Assembly: GCF_031181385.1 (NCBI RefSeq)
Contig: NZ_JAPSKV010000016.1
Span: forward strand, 1-64,000
Length of the DNA stretch: 64,000 nt
Source of the DNA: Fredinandcohnia onubensis
GTDB taxonomy: Bacteria > Bacillota > Bacilli > Bacillales > Bacillaceae_L
Reading direction: 5' to 3'
The position numbers were made by a program, and so were the translations under genes. Below, one piece after another: positions 20,268 through 32,621 of the stretch (within the stretch, counting starts at the first letter, position 1; each line of letters opens with the position of its first letter). The notes beneath the pieces are model-generated. The model was not told where the DNA came from and did not search any database. It saw only the letters and a program-made list of their open reading frames with translations.

Positions 20268-22502
20268 TTGCAATTTATCAGCAATAAATTGTTATCGGGA
20301 TTAAACGAGCAACAACAAGAAGCGGTTAAAGCAACAGATGGTCCACTTTTAATTATGGCAGGAGCGGGGAGTGGCAAGACTCGAGTTTTGACACACCGTA
20401 TTGCTTATTTAATGGTGGAAAAACAAGTTGCACCATGGAATATCTTGGCGATCACTTTTACAAATAAGGCAGCTCGAGAAATGAAAGATCGTGTCCAAGC
20501 AATTCTAGGAGGAGCAGCTGAAGATATTTGGATTTCAACGTTCCACTCAATGTGTGTTCGAATTTTACGAAGAGACATCGACCGAATGGGGTTCAATCGA
20601 AACTTCTCAATTTTGGACACAACTGATCAGCTTTCGGTTATTAAAAATATTTTAAAAGAAAAAAATATTGATCCAAAGAAATTTGATCCGCGTACGATTC
20701 TAGGAACAATTAGCAGCGCAAAAAATGAATTGCAAACACCTGAAGAATATGAAAAAACAGCGGGTGGCATGTATGAGCAGATTGTAAGTGATGTCTATAA
20801 GTTGTATCAAAAAAGACTGCGCAAAAACCAAGCACTTGATTTTGATGATCTCATTATGACTACAATTCAACTTTTCCAACGAGTTCCGGAAGTGTTGGAA
20901 TTCTATCAACGTAAATTTCAGTATATCCATGTGGATGAGTACCAGGATACAAACCGTGCCCAGTATATGCTGGTTAAGCTTCTGGCTTCACGTTTTAGGA
21001 ATTTATGTGTTGTGGGAGATTCGGATCAGTCAATTTATCGTTGGCGCGGCGCGGATATTGCCAATATTCTATCGTTTGAAAAAGATTATAAAAATGCAAA
21101 AGTGATTTTGCTTGAACAAAACTATCGTTCAACAAAAAGAATCTTGCAGGCAGCAAATGTAGTCATCCAAAACAATATGAACCGTAAACCGAAAAATCTC
21201 TGGACGGAAAATGACGAAGGGAAAAAGCTTTTATACTACCGTGCTGATAGTGAAGCAGGGGAAGCGCAGTTTGTCGCTGGGAAAATACGTGAACTTGTAG
21301 ATGGTGGACAACGGACCTATAAAGATATTGCGATTTTATATCGAACCAATGCCCAATCTCGTGTGATGGAGGAAGTTTTACTAAAATCCAATATCAACTA
21401 CCAAATTGTTGGTGGAATTAAGTTCTATGACAGGAAAGAAATTAAGGATATTTTGGCGTACTTGCGCACGATTGCGAATCCAGATGATGATATTAGCTTA
21501 ACGAGAATCATCAATGTACCGAAACGTGGAATTGGTGCGACTTCTATTGATAAAATTGCAAACTATGCGATTGCACAAGACCTTTCCATTTTCCAAGCGT
21601 TGCAAGAAGTTGAACAGATTGGTTTAAGTGCAAAAATCACAAATTCTTTACGCGAATTTAGAGATCTAATTAATAATTGGGTCCAAATGCAGGACTATTT
21701 ATCGGTCACTGAATTGGTTGAGAATGTTTTAGAAAAGACGGAATACGTTGAAATATTAAAGGCTGAAAAAACACTTGAATCTCAAAGCCGAATTGAAAAC
21801 ATCGAAGAATTTTTATCTGTTACACAAAACTTTGAGAAAACAAATGATGACAAAAGTCTTGTAGCCTTTTTGACAGATTTAGCACTAGTGGCGGATATTG
21901 ATAAACTAGAAGAAGATGAAAATGATAAAAATAATGCAGTTGTCCTAATGACACTTCACTCTGCGAAAGGACTTGAGTTTCCGGTTGTGTTTTTGATGGG
22001 AATGGAAGAAGGAGTCTTTCCACATAGTCGTTCTCTTATGGAAGAAGCGGAGATGGAAGAAGAACGCCGCCTTGCCTATGTAGGGATTACAAGAGCGGAA
22101 GAAGAGTTGTATCTTTCGAATGCACAAATGAGGACATTGTATGGAAGAACATCAATGAATCCAGTTTCACGTTTTATTGCTGAGATTCCAGAAGATCTTC
22201 TTGAAGATTTGGGTCAGCAACGCAGACAACAAATGCGTACTCCATTTTCTTCGTCATCCTCACCTTCACCTGCGAAACAACCAGAACGAAGAGTCTTCTC
22301 AAGACCAGTTGCACAATCCACTGGTGGAGACGAAATTGGTTGGAAGGTTGGCGACAAGGCTGAGCATAAAAAATGGGGAATTGGCACGGTTGTCAGTGTG
22401 AAAGGAGAAGGGGAATCGAAGGAATTGGATATTGCATTCCCTAGCCCAACTGGAATCAAACGATTGCTTGCAAAGTTTGCACCAATCACGAAGGCAAATT
22501 AA
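20268..22502 (+). CDS. pcrA: ATP-dependent DNA helicase PcrA
   Basis: 744 residues, UvrD/Rep-type superfamily 1A 3'-5' helicase for repair and replication-transcription conflicts. Walker A is AGAGSGKT with Lys37, the same position as in the Geobacillus protein; this supports the TTG start at 20268 over GTG 20259. Further motifs: [19 protein letters not shown] (Walker B), [32 protein letters not shown] and VGITRAEE. The C-terminal Tudor-like domain ([15 protein letters not shown]) is complete. Upstream of ligA by 18 bp. Confidence 0.96.
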   Translation: MQFISNKLLSGLNEQQQEAVKATDGPLLIMAGAGSGKTRVLTHRIAYLMVEKQVAPWNILAITFTNKAAREMKDRVQAILGGAAEDIWISTFHSMCVRILRRDIDRMGFNRNFSILDTTDQLSVIKNILKEKNIDPKKFDPRTILGTISSAKNELQTPEEYEKTAGGMYEQIVSDVYKLYQKRLRKNQALDFDDLIMTTIQLFQRVPEVLEFYQRKFQYIHVDEYQDTNRAQYMLVKLLASRFRNLCVVGDSDQSIYRWRGADIANILSFEKDYKNAKVILLEQNYRSTKRILQAANVVIQNNMNRKPKNLWTENDEGKKLLYYRADSEAGEAQFVAGKIRELVDGGQRTYKDIAILYRTNAQSRVMEEVLLKSNINYQIVGGIKFYDRKEIKDILAYLRTIANPDDDISLTRIINVPKRGIGATSIDKIANYAIAQDLSIFQALQEVEQIGLSAKITNSLREFRDLINNWVQMQDYLSVTELVENVLEKTEYVEILKAEKTLESQSRIENIEEFLSVTQNFEKTNDDKSLVAFLTDLALVADIDKLEEDENDKNNAVVLMTLHSAKGLEFPVVFLMGMEEGVFPHSRSLMEEAEMEEERRLAYVGITRAEEELYLSNAQMRTLYGRTSMNPVSRFIAEIPEDLLEDLGQQRRQQMRTPFSSSSSPSPAKQPERRVFSRPVAQSTGGDEIGWKVGDKAEHKKWGIGTVVSVKGEGESKELDIAFPSPTGIKRLLAKFAPITKAN

Positions 22503-24527
<2,025 letters not shown>

Positions 24528-24540
24528 GAGGTGTTCGAAC

Positions 24541-25746
24541 TTGAGAAACCTATATCTTCTAGGCTTAGCGATTTTGCTTCTTTTATCTGGGTGTGCCCCT
24601 AAATTTGAACAAGAGACAGAGGTCGTTCAGGATTCAGATAAGAAAGCGGAGAAAGCGATTATTCCTAGATATAATATTTCAGATTCCTATTATAAAGCGG
24701 TCCTCCCTTATAAGACAGGAAAAGCGCGGGGGATTGTAGCGTCATATATTAACAATCGATTAGATATCGATGAATTCGAAACGGGATTAATGCGAATCGC
24801 TCAGGATTCATTCCCATCGGACAAATATTTTTTCCAGGAAGGCCAGCACCTAGAAAAGGAGACGGTTCAAGACTGGTTAAAGCGGAAAAGGTCAGCTGCT
24901 CAGCAGCAAGCATATGAAAAGGCATTAGAGAAAAAAAATCTACCAAACGAAGGACTAAATCCGATTTTTGATACATCAAATGAAGACCCAGGCTATGAGG
25001 CAGCTATGAAGAAGAGTCCTATGTATGTTGCTGCAATTACGGAACAGAACTATTTAATTAAAAATAATGAGGACAAATTAGAAATTGGAGGAATTGTCAT
25101 TGGGATAGGCATGAACTCCCATCACTATTACAATCTTCCTGCTTCAATGGGCGGCTATCCAAGGGATGTAGAAATTTCGGATGCTGAAATCGAAAGAGAA
25201 GGCAAAAAAGCAGCAGAGGAAATCATTAATCGAATTCGAACCGAAAAAGAGTATGCAAGTATACGTGATATTCCAATTGTCGTAGCTTTGTTTAAACAGC
25301 AGGCGGTAAGTGCAGTTGCTCCGGGGAATTTTATCATGAAGGCAAAAGTGGATGCGAACTCATCCAATATAGGAAAATGGGAAACAATTAATGAAAAGTA
25401 TTACTTCTTTCCATCAAACGAGGCAAAAAATAATTATCGTGAGGACTCGTTAATGGTACAAAACTTTTCTGATGCCATTGCGGATTTCTTCCCTAATTTT
25501 ACAGCAGTCGTCGGAAAAGGCTTTTATAAGGACGATGAGCTACAGGAGTTAACTCTTACTATCCCGATGCAATTCTATGGAAAAGCTGAGGTTATTGGTT
25601 TTACACAATACGTGACGGGTCTAATAATGGAGCATTTTGATAACTATATTTCGCTTCAGGTATATATCGAATCTGAAAGTGGAGCTGAGAGTGTTATCAT
25701 ACGGGATGCAGGCGAAAACGAACCAACTGTACACGTCTATAATTAA
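24541..25746 (+). CDS. camS: CamS family lipoprotein (sex pheromone precursor family, YerH)
   Basis: 401 residues. Signal peptide with lipobox LLSGC (Cys18), then a CamS domain to the end. In staphylococci and enterococci the signal peptide of such proteins yields a pheromone peptide; the mature protein's job is unclear. TTG start at 24541, ten bases after AGAGGTG. It lies 13 bp after ligA and ends at a strong terminator, so the repair genes and this lipoprotein are co-transcribed. Confidence 0.9.
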   Translation: MRNLYLLGLAILLLLSGCAPKFEQETEVVQDSDKKAEKAIIPRYNISDSYYKAVLPYKTGKARGIVASYINNRLDIDEFETGLMRIAQDSFPSDKYFFQEGQHLEKETVQDWLKRKRSAAQQQAYEKALEKKNLPNEGLNPIFDTSNEDPGYEAAMKKSPMYVAAITEQNYLIKNNEDKLEIGGIVIGIGMNSHHYYNLPASMGGYPRDVEISDAEIEREGKKAAEEIINRIRTEKEYASIRDIPIVVALFKQQAVSAVAPGNFIMKAKVDANSSNIGKWETINEKYYFFPSNEAKNNYREDSLMVQNFSDAIADFFPNFTAVVGKGFYKDDELQELTLTIPMQFYGKAEVIGFTQYVTGLIMEHFDNYISLQVYIESESGAESVIIRDAGENEPTVHVYN

Positions 25747-25751
25747 CGATG

Positions 25752-25790
25752 AAAACAAGATCTAACCATCAAAGTTAGGTCTTGTTTTTT
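25752..25790 (+). terminator. Terminator of pcrA-ligA-camS
   Basis: AAACAAGATCTAAC pairs with GTTAGGTCTTGTTT, with an 7-nt loop and T run. Confidence 0.9.
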
Positions 25791-25869
25791 ATGGTATATC
25801 ACGTAATCGTACAATTATTGTCGAATTTTATAAAAGATAGAATATTGTGATATAAGTCTTTCGGGTTCA

Positions 25870-25883
25870 CGAAAGCGCTTTAA
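25870..25883. promoter_or_regulatory. Possible cre (CcpA) site before rocA
   Basis: CGAAAGCGCTTTAA differs from a TGAAAGCGCTTTCA-type cre at two positions. It lies 54 bp before the rocA start. CcpA control of proline/arginine catabolism is known in Bacillus. Confidence 0.4.
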
Positions 25884-25936
25884 TTTAGTAGAATGGAATT
25901 GTTATCTTTTAAGATTACAAAGGGAGGCGAAGTAGA

Positions 25937-27484
25937 ATGGTAGTACCTTACAAACATGAACCATTTACGGATTTTTCAATTGAGGAAAATAAGAAAGCGT
26001 TTGAGGCCGGTCTGAAGACTGTAGAATCATATTTAGGCAATGATTACGACCTGATCATAGGTGGTGAACGCATCTCAACCGAAGACAAAATCGTCTCTGT
26101 AAACCCTGCTAACAAAGAGGAAGTAGTTGGCCGTGTATCAAAAGCAAACCGAGAGCTAGCTGAAAAGGCTATGCAAGTTGCGGATAAAACATTCCAAACG
26201 TGGAGAAAATCAAGCCCGGAAATGCGTGCTGATATTCTTTTTAGAGCAGCAGCAATCGTTCGTCGTCGCAAACATGAGTTTTCTGCCATACTCGTAAAAG
26301 AAGCGGGTAAACCTTGGAATGAAGCAGATGCAGATACAGCAGAAGCTATCGATTTTATGGAGTACTACGGACGACAAATGTTAAAAGTAAAGAATGGAAT
26401 TCCGGTCGAAAGCCGTCCAATTGAACATAATCGTTTTACTTATATCCCATTAGGTGTTGGGGTTATCATTTCTCCTTGGAACTTCGCTTTTGCGATAATG
26501 GCTGGTATGACAACGGCTGCATTGGTTTCAGGTAATACTGTGTTACTAAAACCAGCTAGTACAACTCCAGTAATTGCTGCGAAATTCATGGAAGTTCTTG
26601 AAGAAGCAGGATTACCTGCAGGAGTTGTCAATTATATCCCTGGAAGTGGCTCTGAAGTGGGTGACTACCTTGTAGATCACGCAAAAACTCGCTTTATCAG
26701 CTTTACTGGATCACGTGACGTAGGTTTACGTATTTATGAGCGTGCTTCCAAATTGAATGATGGCCAGATCTGGTTAAAACGTGTCATCGCTGAGATGGGC
26801 GGTAAAGATACAATCGTCGTTGATAAAGAAGCTGATCTAGAATTAGCGGCTAAATCAATCGTTGCATCAGCATTCGGATTCTCAGGTCAAAAATGTTCAG
26901 CATGTTCACGTGCAGTTATTGTGGAAGATGTATATGATGAGGTTCTAAGCCGCGCTGTTGTATTAACAAAGGAACTTACAGTGGGTGACCCTACTCAACA
27001 ATCAACATATATGGGTCCAGTTAATGACCAAGGCGCATATGACAAGATCATGAGCTATGTTGAGATTGGAAAGAAGGAAGGGAAACTTCTTCATGGCGGA
27101 GAAGGTGATGATTCCAAAGGCTGGTTCATCCAACCAACAATCTTCGCTGATGTGGAAGAAGAGGCACGCATCATGAAAGAGGAGATATTTGGTCCTGTAG
27201 TGGCATTCTGTAAGGCTCGCGATTTTGACCATGCAATTGACATCGCAAATAACACAGAGTATGGATTAACAGGTGCGGTTATTTCAAACAACCGTGAAAA
27301 TATCGAAAAAGCAAAAGAAGATTTCCACGTGGGTAATCTTTATTTTAACCGTGGATGTACGGGTGCAATTGTAGGCTATCAACCATTTGGTGGCTTTAAT
27401 ATGTCTGGAACAGACTCAAAAGCAGGTGGCCCAGACTATCTCATTCTTCACATGCAAGCTAAGACAATATCTGAAATGCTATAA
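25937..27484 (+). CDS. rocA: 1-pyrroline-5-carboxylate dehydrogenase RocA/PruA
   Basis: 515 residues, the same length as B. subtilis RocA. It oxidises P5C (glutamate semialdehyde) to glutamate with NAD+, in proline and arginine breakdown. Aldehyde dehydrogenase features: [26 protein letters not shown] with the general-base Glu, and [10 protein letters not shown] with catalytic Cys320. AGGGAGGCG precedes the ATG. No proline dehydrogenase gene is in the window. A proline-type symporter follows about 1.2 kb downstream. Confidence 0.94.
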   Translation: MVVPYKHEPFTDFSIEENKKAFEAGLKTVESYLGNDYDLIIGGERISTEDKIVSVNPANKEEVVGRVSKANRELAEKAMQVADKTFQTWRKSSPEMRADILFRAAAIVRRRKHEFSAILVKEAGKPWNEADADTAEAIDFMEYYGRQMLKVKNGIPVESRPIEHNRFTYIPLGVGVIISPWNFAFAIMAGMTTAALVSGNTVLLKPASTTPVIAAKFMEVLEEAGLPAGVVNYIPGSGSEVGDYLVDHAKTRFISFTGSRDVGLRIYERASKLNDGQIWLKRVIAEMGGKDTIVVDKEADLELAAKSIVASAFGFSGQKCSACSRAVIVEDVYDEVLSRAVVLTKELTVGDPTQQSTYMGPVNDQGAYDKIMSYVEIGKKEGKLLHGGEGDDSKGWFIQPTIFADVEEEARIMKEEIFGPVVAFCKARDFDHAIDIANNTEYGLTGAVISNNRENIEKAKEDFHVGNLYFNRGCTGAIVGYQPFGGFNMSGTDSKAGGPDYLILHMQAKTISEML

Positions 27485-27488
27485 AAAT

Positions 27489-27523
27489 AAACGCCCTTTC
27501 ATCATCAAATGAGAGGGCGTTTT
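27489..27523. terminator. Bidirectional terminator after rocA
   Basis: AACGCCCTTTCAT pairs with ATGAGAGGGCGTTTT. It also serves the converging small lipoprotein gene. Confidence 0.9.
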
Positions 27524-27529
27524 GTATTC

Positions 27530-27688
27530 TTATTCTGTTTCCTCTTCTGCTCCATCCTCTGTTTCTGTTGAATCTGTTTCTGTTTCTTCGGTATCTGGCT
27601 GTTGATCAGTATCTTCACTGCTGCATGCTGTCATCAAGAAAATGGCAAGTAAAGAAGCTCCAATTTTAAACAATAAATTCTTTTTCAT
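27530..27688 (-). CDS. Small acidic lipoprotein
   Basis: 52 residues: MKKN start, hydrophobic signal and lipobox LMTAC (Cys21), then a disordered tail made almost wholly of Asp, Glu, Thr, Ser and Gln (TEETETDSTETEDGAEEETE). The ATG at 27688 follows GGAGGTATAG; the longer open frame to 27751 lacks such a site. No known family. The tail resembles acidic linkers found on surface lipoproteins of Bacillaceae. Confidence 0.7.
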   Translation of the reverse strand: MKKNLLFKIGASLLAIFLMTACSSEDTDQQPDTEETETDSTETEDGAEEETE

Positions 27689-27880
27689 TGTTACTATACC
27701 TCCAGATATTTGTGGATTGATTGGTTGTCTAAGCATCCAATCTAGTAACAATATACAATAGATAAATCGTCAAAAGACTGAATTTACAGTAAACATACAT
27801 ACTATTTACATTTTATAGAAAAGGATAAAGAAAACGTCAACTATAGTAGTAAAAATGTCTCTTGACTTTTAAAGTAAAAT

Positions 27881-27909
27881 GAAAAACGTGGAGATTTCTC
27901 CACGCTTTT
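27881..27909 (-). terminator. Terminator of the HesB-like gene
   Basis: Read on the minus strand, AAAGCGTGGAG pairs with CTCCACGTTTTT around a 4-nt loop. Confidence 0.85.
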
Positions 27910-27910
27910 A

Positions 27911-28213
27911 TTAATGGTGATGATGTCCTTTTTTCGGATTGGTAATTACAAATTGCTCTTCTGGAACGTAGAAGAATTGAATCCATACACCATCTAAATA
28001 TTCTGCATCTCTCGTATCAAGAAGGACTTCAATATCTTTATCCGTTTTAACAATCTCGTCATGCTCAGTTGGGTTATCAAATTGAAGAGCGTAATGGGCG
28101 TGGTCACCGTGCATTTCTGTGATCACAACGCGAAGCATTTTACCTTCTGATTCATCACCTTCGAGCATTTTCTTCATTGTTTTTGCAGCATTACGATTAA
28201 TTTTTACATTCAT
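27911..28213 (-). CDS. HesB/IscA-like domain protein without the cluster cysteines
   Basis: 100 residues with the beta-rich HesB/IscA fold pattern (MLRVVITEMHGDHAHYALQFDNP, VLLDTRDAEYLDGVWIQFF). The three cysteines that bind iron-sulfur in IscA are absent; no cysteine is present at all. The protein ends in a natural GHHHH tail and has other histidines (HGDHAHY). Such HesB-like proteins in Firmicutes have no settled function. AGGAG lies 7 nt before the ATG. Confidence 0.7.
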   Translation of the reverse strand: MNVKINRNAAKTMKKMLEGDESEGKMLRVVITEMHGDHAHYALQFDNPTEHDEIVKTDKDIEVLLDTRDAEYLDGVWIQFFYVPEEQFVITNPKKGHHHH

Positions 28214-28445
28214 GTCGATTCTCCTGTTTTTTATTAAAATTTTATACTACTTATTTTCTCAGTATTTCTGAAAAATAACAAATGTATAGCCTTTTTCTGA
28301 AAAAAGTTCGACTTAATTTTATTAGTTTGGATGAATAGTTATTAGATTATTAGATTTATATTGCAAATTTACACTGATTTTGTGAATAATTATACATCTG
28401 ATAATTAATTTTGCAATATTCAATCTGTTCTGTAAATTATCTTAT

Positions 28446-28473
28446 GTTAAGATTTATAAGTGTTTATCTTGAC
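28446..28473. promoter_or_regulatory. Dyad upstream of the symporter genes
   Basis: GTTAAGAT (28446-28453) and ATCTTGAC (28466-28473) form an imperfect inverted repeat with a 12-bp centre. The 350-bp gap 28214-28564 is otherwise AT-rich sequence with no gene or convincing promoter that I can see. Confidence 0.35.
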
Positions 28474-28564
28474 TTGCAGCTATTATCTAAAAATTGGAAT
28501 TATCATGAAATTGTATATAACTGCATAGGGATAGGAATAACGAAAACTTTGAGGGGGTGAAGGT

Positions 28565-28675
28565 GTGGAATATAGTTTAACAGGTACCACATATTTCTGG
28601 CTGTTCGTGCCAATGATTTCGTTAATTGTTCTATCAGCTATCACATTATTTACTGACAAAGGAGAGGATGTCTAA
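28565..28675 (+). CDS. Small membrane protein preceding the symporter
   Basis: 36 residues from GTG 28565 to TAA 28673-28675, with one transmembrane helix (FWLFVPMISLIVLSAITLF) and short polar ends. A GAGGGGGTGAAGG site lies just upstream. It ends two bases before the putP ATG, so the two should be co-translated. Short single-helix proteins of this kind accompany sodium symporters in Firmicutes and are called small accessory subunits; that role is inferred here from position and topology only. Confidence 0.7.
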   Translation: MEYSLTGTTYFWLFVPMISLIVLSAITLFTDKGEDV

Positions 28676-28677
28676 AC

Positions 28678-30192
28678 ATGGATATTAACGTACAAACGTT
28701 AACAGCAATTATTATCTATCTTGTAGGAATGCTGGTCATCGGCATCCTTGCTGCAAGAATGACAAAAAATTTAACAGACTATGTACTGGGTGGAAGAAGA
28801 TTAGGTGCAGGGGTTGCAGCCCTCAGTGCTGGATCGTCTGATATGAGTAGTTGGCTCATGCTCGGTTTACCTGGTGCGATGTATGCGGGTGGAATGGGTG
28901 AAATATGGATTGCAGTTGGTTTGGCAATAGGTGCTTATCTGAACTGGCAATTCATTGCGAAGCCTTTCCGTGTGTATACAGAGGTTTCAAAAGATTCAAT
29001 AACGGTTCCTGACTATTTTGAAAATCGATTCCGTGATGCATCAAAGCTTCTACGTGTTATTTCCGCGGTTGTTATCTTGGTGTTTTTTACCTTCTATACT
29101 TCTGCAAGTCTTGTAGGTGGAGCGATTCTTTTAGAAAGCTCATTTAAAATGGACTATGAACTCGCCCTTTGGGTTGGAGCTGCCGTCATACTTTCCTATA
29201 CTTTCTTTGGTGGTTTCTTAGCAGCAAGTTGGACTGACTTTGTTCAAGGAATTCTGATGTTCCTAGCATTAATCATTATTCCAATCGTAGTGATTTATGA
29301 GCTCGGTGGATGGGGTGATACAGTCAATCAAATCGGTGCAATTGACCCATCTTATCTAGATGTCATGTCTGGTGCTACTACACTTGGAATCATTTCATTA
29401 TTAGCGTGGGGGCTAGGTTATTTTGGTCAGCCACATATCATTGTTCGATTTATGGGAATTAAATCAACAAAAGAAATTCCGAAAGCACGTTTTATCGGGA
29501 TGACTTGGATGGTATTATCACTATTTGGAGCCATCTTTATTGGATTTACGGGTATTGCCTATTTTGCTGATGCACCTTTAGCTAACTCGGAAACCGTATT
29601 TATCGTGTTTTCACAAGTATTATTTAACCCATGGGTTGCAGGATTTTTACTAGCCGCGATTTTAGCAGCTATTATGAGTACGGTCGATTCCCAGCTACTT
29701 GTTTCATCAAGTGCTTTGACCCAAGATTTCTATAAAGCTATCTTTAGAAAGGAAGCTAGTCAAAAAGAGGAAATGTGGGTTGGTAGAATTGCAGTTCTTG
29801 TCATTGCAGTAATTGCTATTTTCCTAGGGTATGACCGTGATAGTAAGGTATTAGACCTTGTTGGTTATGCATGGGCAGGATTTGGAGCTGCATTTGGTCC
29901 TGTTATCATTCTCTCCCTGTTCTGGAAACGGATGAATCGTTGGGGAGCGCTAGCCGGAATGATTGTAGGAGCAGTTACAGTTGTTGTCTGGAGTATTCTT
30001 TCTACACCTAAATTGAATGAGGCCGGCGAAGTTATAAAAGAAGCGGTTATTCCATTTAGCTTGTATGAAATTGTTCCAGGTTTCCTACTTGCCACAATTA
30101 CAATTATCGTTGTCAGCTTAGTTACAAAGGCTCCATCCCAAGAAATCCAGGATGAATTTGACGCGGTAAAAGAGAAATTGAAAAAAGCATAA
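28678..30192 (+). CDS. putP: Sodium/proline symporter PutP/OpuE family
   Basis: 504 residues, about 13 transmembrane segments, solute:sodium symporter family. LTDYVLGGRRLG, AGSSDMSSWLMLGLPGAMY (the Na+/proline site region) and LAAIMSTVDSQLLVSSSA are typical of PutP/OpuE. It imports proline either as nutrient or osmoprotectant; B. subtilis has OpuE in this chromosomal spot. The nearby rocA favours a catabolic role, but OpuE is equally possible. AAAGGAGAGG lies upstream of the ATG. Confidence 0.92.
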   Translation: MDINVQTLTAIIIYLVGMLVIGILAARMTKNLTDYVLGGRRLGAGVAALSAGSSDMSSWLMLGLPGAMYAGGMGEIWIAVGLAIGAYLNWQFIAKPFRVYTEVSKDSITVPDYFENRFRDASKLLRVISAVVILVFFTFYTSASLVGGAILLESSFKMDYELALWVGAAVILSYTFFGGFLAASWTDFVQGILMFLALIIIPIVVIYELGGWGDTVNQIGAIDPSYLDVMSGATTLGIISLLAWGLGYFGQPHIIVRFMGIKSTKEIPKARFIGMTWMVLSLFGAIFIGFTGIAYFADAPLANSETVFIVFSQVLFNPWVAGFLLAAILAAIMSTVDSQLLVSSSALTQDFYKAIFRKEASQKEEMWVGRIAVLVIAVIAIFLGYDRDSKVLDLVGYAWAGFGAAFGPVIILSLFWKRMNRWGALAGMIVGAVTVVVWSILSTPKLNEAGEVIKEAVIPFSLYEIVPGFLLATITIIVVSLVTKAPSQEIQDEFDAVKEKLKKA

Positions 30193-30203
30193 TGTATAAT
30201 TGG

Positions 30204-30233
30204 AAACCCCTCATTAAATATGAGGGGTTTATT
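30204..30233 (+). terminator. Terminator after putP
   Basis: AAACCCCTCAT pairs with ATGAGGGGTTT around TAAAT. Confidence 0.9.
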
Positions 30234-30282
30234 AGATTTCTAGCTTAGCAGTTTGGATTCATTTAAAATTAAAAAAGAATGC

Positions 30283-30313
30283 CGTTAGTTGTTTGTATAA
30301 ACAACTAACAACA
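30283..30313 (-). terminator. Terminator of the thioredoxin-like gene
   Basis: GTTAGTTGTTT and AAACAACTAAC form a perfect 11-bp stem; on the minus strand a T run follows a few bases later. Confidence 0.7.
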
Positions 30314-30327
30314 TTTCTTTGGCGTTA

Positions 30328-30645
30328 TTAGATTCCTAACCCTTCAAGGTATTCATTGACTTGCTCAGGTGTTTTTGCGTTCGCACTGTGTAAGTGACCT
30401 AGCTTTTCTCCACCTTTATAATATAGAAGACTTGGGATTCCCATTACATTATACTTTTCAGCGATCTCTGGGAACTCGTCCTTGTCCATGCTGTACCAAG
30501 GAACACTATTGTGAGTTTCAAGAATCTCACCAATGAACGCTTCAAGTCGTCTGCAATCTGGGCACCAAGTTGTATCAAATTTAACAATGGCACCTTCAGA
30601 TTGAATAATCTCATTAAATTGTTCAACAGAAGTAATCCTTTCCAT
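30328..30645 (-). CDS. Thioredoxin family protein
   Basis: 105 residues with the thioredoxin fold. The active site is WCPDC (Cys28, Cys31) instead of WCGPC, and the cis-proline lies in MGIPSLLYYKGG. It is probably a cytoplasmic thiol-disulfide protein like B. subtilis YdbP/YdfQ; the partner is unknown. ATG 30645 is preferred over GTG 30654 because GGAG stands 8 nt upstream. Confidence 0.85.
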   Translation of the reverse strand: MERITSVEQFNEIIQSEGAIVKFDTTWCPDCRRLEAFIGEILETHNSVPWYSMDKDEFPEIAEKYNVMGIPSLLYYKGGEKLGHLHSANAKTPEQVNEYLEGLGI

Positions 30646-30777
30646 TCCAATCACTCCACATCCTGTAATTTATCAATCCTACTATATCAAATTCCCCATC
30701 TAAAAGAGAAATAATCTGCCCAACTAGATGTTTTGCGTTGGTTCTTGTCGAAATCGGGAAGAATGAAGGAGGAACTA

Positions 30778-30807
30778 TTGCCGAAACGGTGAAAATTTTG
30801 ATATTAT
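30778..30807 (+). promoter_or_regulatory. Likely promoter of gatCAB
   Basis: TTGCCG at 30778-30783 and TATTAT at 30802-30807, spacer 18 bp. Confidence 0.5.
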
Positions 30808-30843
30808 CAGTATATTGTATGGACGGTGGAGGTGAAGGGAAAA

Positions 30844-31134
30844 ATGTCGAGGATTTCGATTGAAGAAGTTAAACATGTTGCTAACTTAGCGCGTTTAGCC
30901 GTGACAGAGGACGAAGCGAGGATGTTCCAACAACAGTTAGATGCGATTATTTCATTTGCTGAACAATTAAATGAACTAGATACAGAAAATGTGAAGCCAA
31001 CTTCACATGTTCTTTCCGTGAAAAATGTAATGCGTGAAGATGTTGCAAAAGAAGGATTACCAGTTGGAGAAGTTTTGAAAAACGCACCAGATGCGAAAGA
31101 TGGTCAGTTCCGTGTACCATCTATCATTGAATAA
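30844..31134 (+). CDS. gatC: Asp-tRNA(Asn)/Glu-tRNA(Gln) amidotransferase subunit GatC
   Basis: 96 residues, the small stabilising subunit of the GatCAB complex that makes Gln-tRNA(Gln) (and Asn-tRNA(Asn)) by amidation. [19 protein letters not shown] and NVMREDVA match the family. ATG 30844 follows GGAGGTGA and gives the same length as the B. subtilis protein; the frame is open from GTG 30826, inside that ribosome site. Confidence 0.95.
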   Translation: MSRISIEEVKHVANLARLAVTEDEARMFQQQLDAIISFAEQLNELDTENVKPTSHVLSVKNVMREDVAKEGLPVGEVLKNAPDAKDGQFRVPSIIE

Positions 31135-31148
31135 AGGGGGGAGACAAA

Positions 31149-32606
31149 TTGTCACTTTTTGATCACAAAATTTCAGAATTACATTCGCTTTTACATAAAA
31201 AAGAAATTTCAGTATCAGATCTTGTAGATGAGTCATTCAAGCGTATCAACGCGGTTGATGATAAGGTACAAGCTTTTTTAACATTGAATGAAGAAAATGC
31301 AAAAGAATACGCGAAACAATTAGATGAAGCACTTGGAAGCAATGATGACTTAGGTCTGTTATTCGGTATGCCAATCGGTGTCAAAGATAATATTGTAACC
31401 AAAGGTGTTCGTACAACGGCCGCAAGTAAAATACTAGAAAATTTTGATCCAATTTATGATGCAACGGTCGTCCAAAAGCTCCAGAACGCTCAAACAGTTA
31501 CGATTGGTAAGTTAAATATGGATGAATTTGCAATGGGTTCTTCAAATGAAAACTCAAGCTTTAAAGTAACCAAAAATCCATGGGATTTAGAACGTGTTCC
31601 AGGAGGATCTAGTGGTGGTTCCGCAGCAGCCGTTGCGGCTGGAGAAGTATTATTCTCACTTGGTTCCGATACCGGTGGTTCCATTCGTCAACCAGCAGCT
31701 TTTTGTGGTGTGGTTGGATTAAAGCCTACGTATGGAAGAGTTTCACGTTTTGGTTTAATCGCTTTTGCATCATCATTAGACCAAATCGGACCAGTTACGC
31801 GCACAGTTGAGGACAATGCTTACCTATTACAGGCCATTTCTGGTGTTGATCCAATGGATGCAACTTCTGCGAATGTCGACGTACCAAACTACGTATCTGC
31901 TTTGACAGGTGATGTTAAAGGCTTGAAAATTGCTGTGCCTAAGGAATACCTAGGCGAAGGTGTAAATGAGGAAGTTCGTCAATCTGTTCTTGACTCGCTT
32001 AAGGTTCTTGAAGGACTTGGTGCGACATGGGAAGAGGTCTCACTTCCACATTCAAAATATGCATTAGCAACGTATTACTTATTATCATCTTCAGAAGCAT
32101 CAGCAAACCTTGCTCGCTTTGACGGCGTTCGTTATGGATACCGCACAGATAATGCAGAAAATCTCATTGAGATGTACAAGCAATCGAGAAGCGAGGGCTT
32201 TGGCGATGAAGTAAAACGTCGTATTATGCTCGGAACCTTTGCATTAAGCTCAGGCTACTACGATGCTTACTATAAAAAGGCACAACAAGTTCGTACATTA
32301 ATCAAGAAAGACTTTGAAGATGTATTTGAAAAATATGATGTTATCATCGGACCTACTACACCAACACCAGCATTCAAAATTGGTGAAAACATGGAAGACC
32401 CACTTACAATGTATGCGAATGATATTCTTACTATCCCAGTGAACCTTGCGGGTGTACCGGGAATATCAGTTCCATGCGGATTCTCAAATGGATTACCGCT
32501 TGGTCTCCAAATTATTGGTAAGCATTTTGATGAAAGTACAATTTATCGCGTTGCAGATGCGTTTGAAAAAGCAACCGAACATCATAAACAAAAACCACAA
32601 TTGTAA
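31149..32606 (+). CDS. gatA: Glutamyl-tRNA(Gln) amidotransferase subunit GatA
   Basis: 485 residues, amidase-signature glutaminase that supplies ammonia to GatB. The Ser-cisSer-Lys triad region is clear: [10 protein letters not shown] with the lysine, [12 protein letters not shown] and [14 protein letters not shown] start at 31149 behind AAAGGGGGGAG. It lies 14 bp after gatC and 15 bp before gatB. Confidence 0.97.
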   Translation: MSLFDHKISELHSLLHKKEISVSDLVDESFKRINAVDDKVQAFLTLNEENAKEYAKQLDEALGSNDDLGLLFGMPIGVKDNIVTKGVRTTAASKILENFDPIYDATVVQKLQNAQTVTIGKLNMDEFAMGSSNENSSFKVTKNPWDLERVPGGSSGGSAAAVAAGEVLFSLGSDTGGSIRQPAAFCGVVGLKPTYGRVSRFGLIAFASSLDQIGPVTRTVEDNAYLLQAISGVDPMDATSANVDVPNYVSALTGDVKGLKIAVPKEYLGEGVNEEVRQSVLDSLKVLEGLGATWEEVSLPHSKYALATYYLLSSSEASANLARFDGVRYGYRTDNAENLIEMYKQSRSEGFGDEVKRRIMLGTFALSSGYYDAYYKKAQQVRTLIKKDFEDVFEKYDVIIGPTTPTPAFKIGENMEDPLTMYANDILTIPVNLAGVPGISVPCGFSNGLPLGLQIIGKHFDESTIYRVADAFEKATEHHKQKPQL

Positions 32607-32621
32607 GGGGTGAAAACACAG

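Noticed and set aside
30767-30795. Short leader peptide before gatC
   Set aside because: AAGGAGG at 30767 is followed by TTG and a stop after four codons, but this overlaps the likely -35 box and has no supporting attenuator structure.
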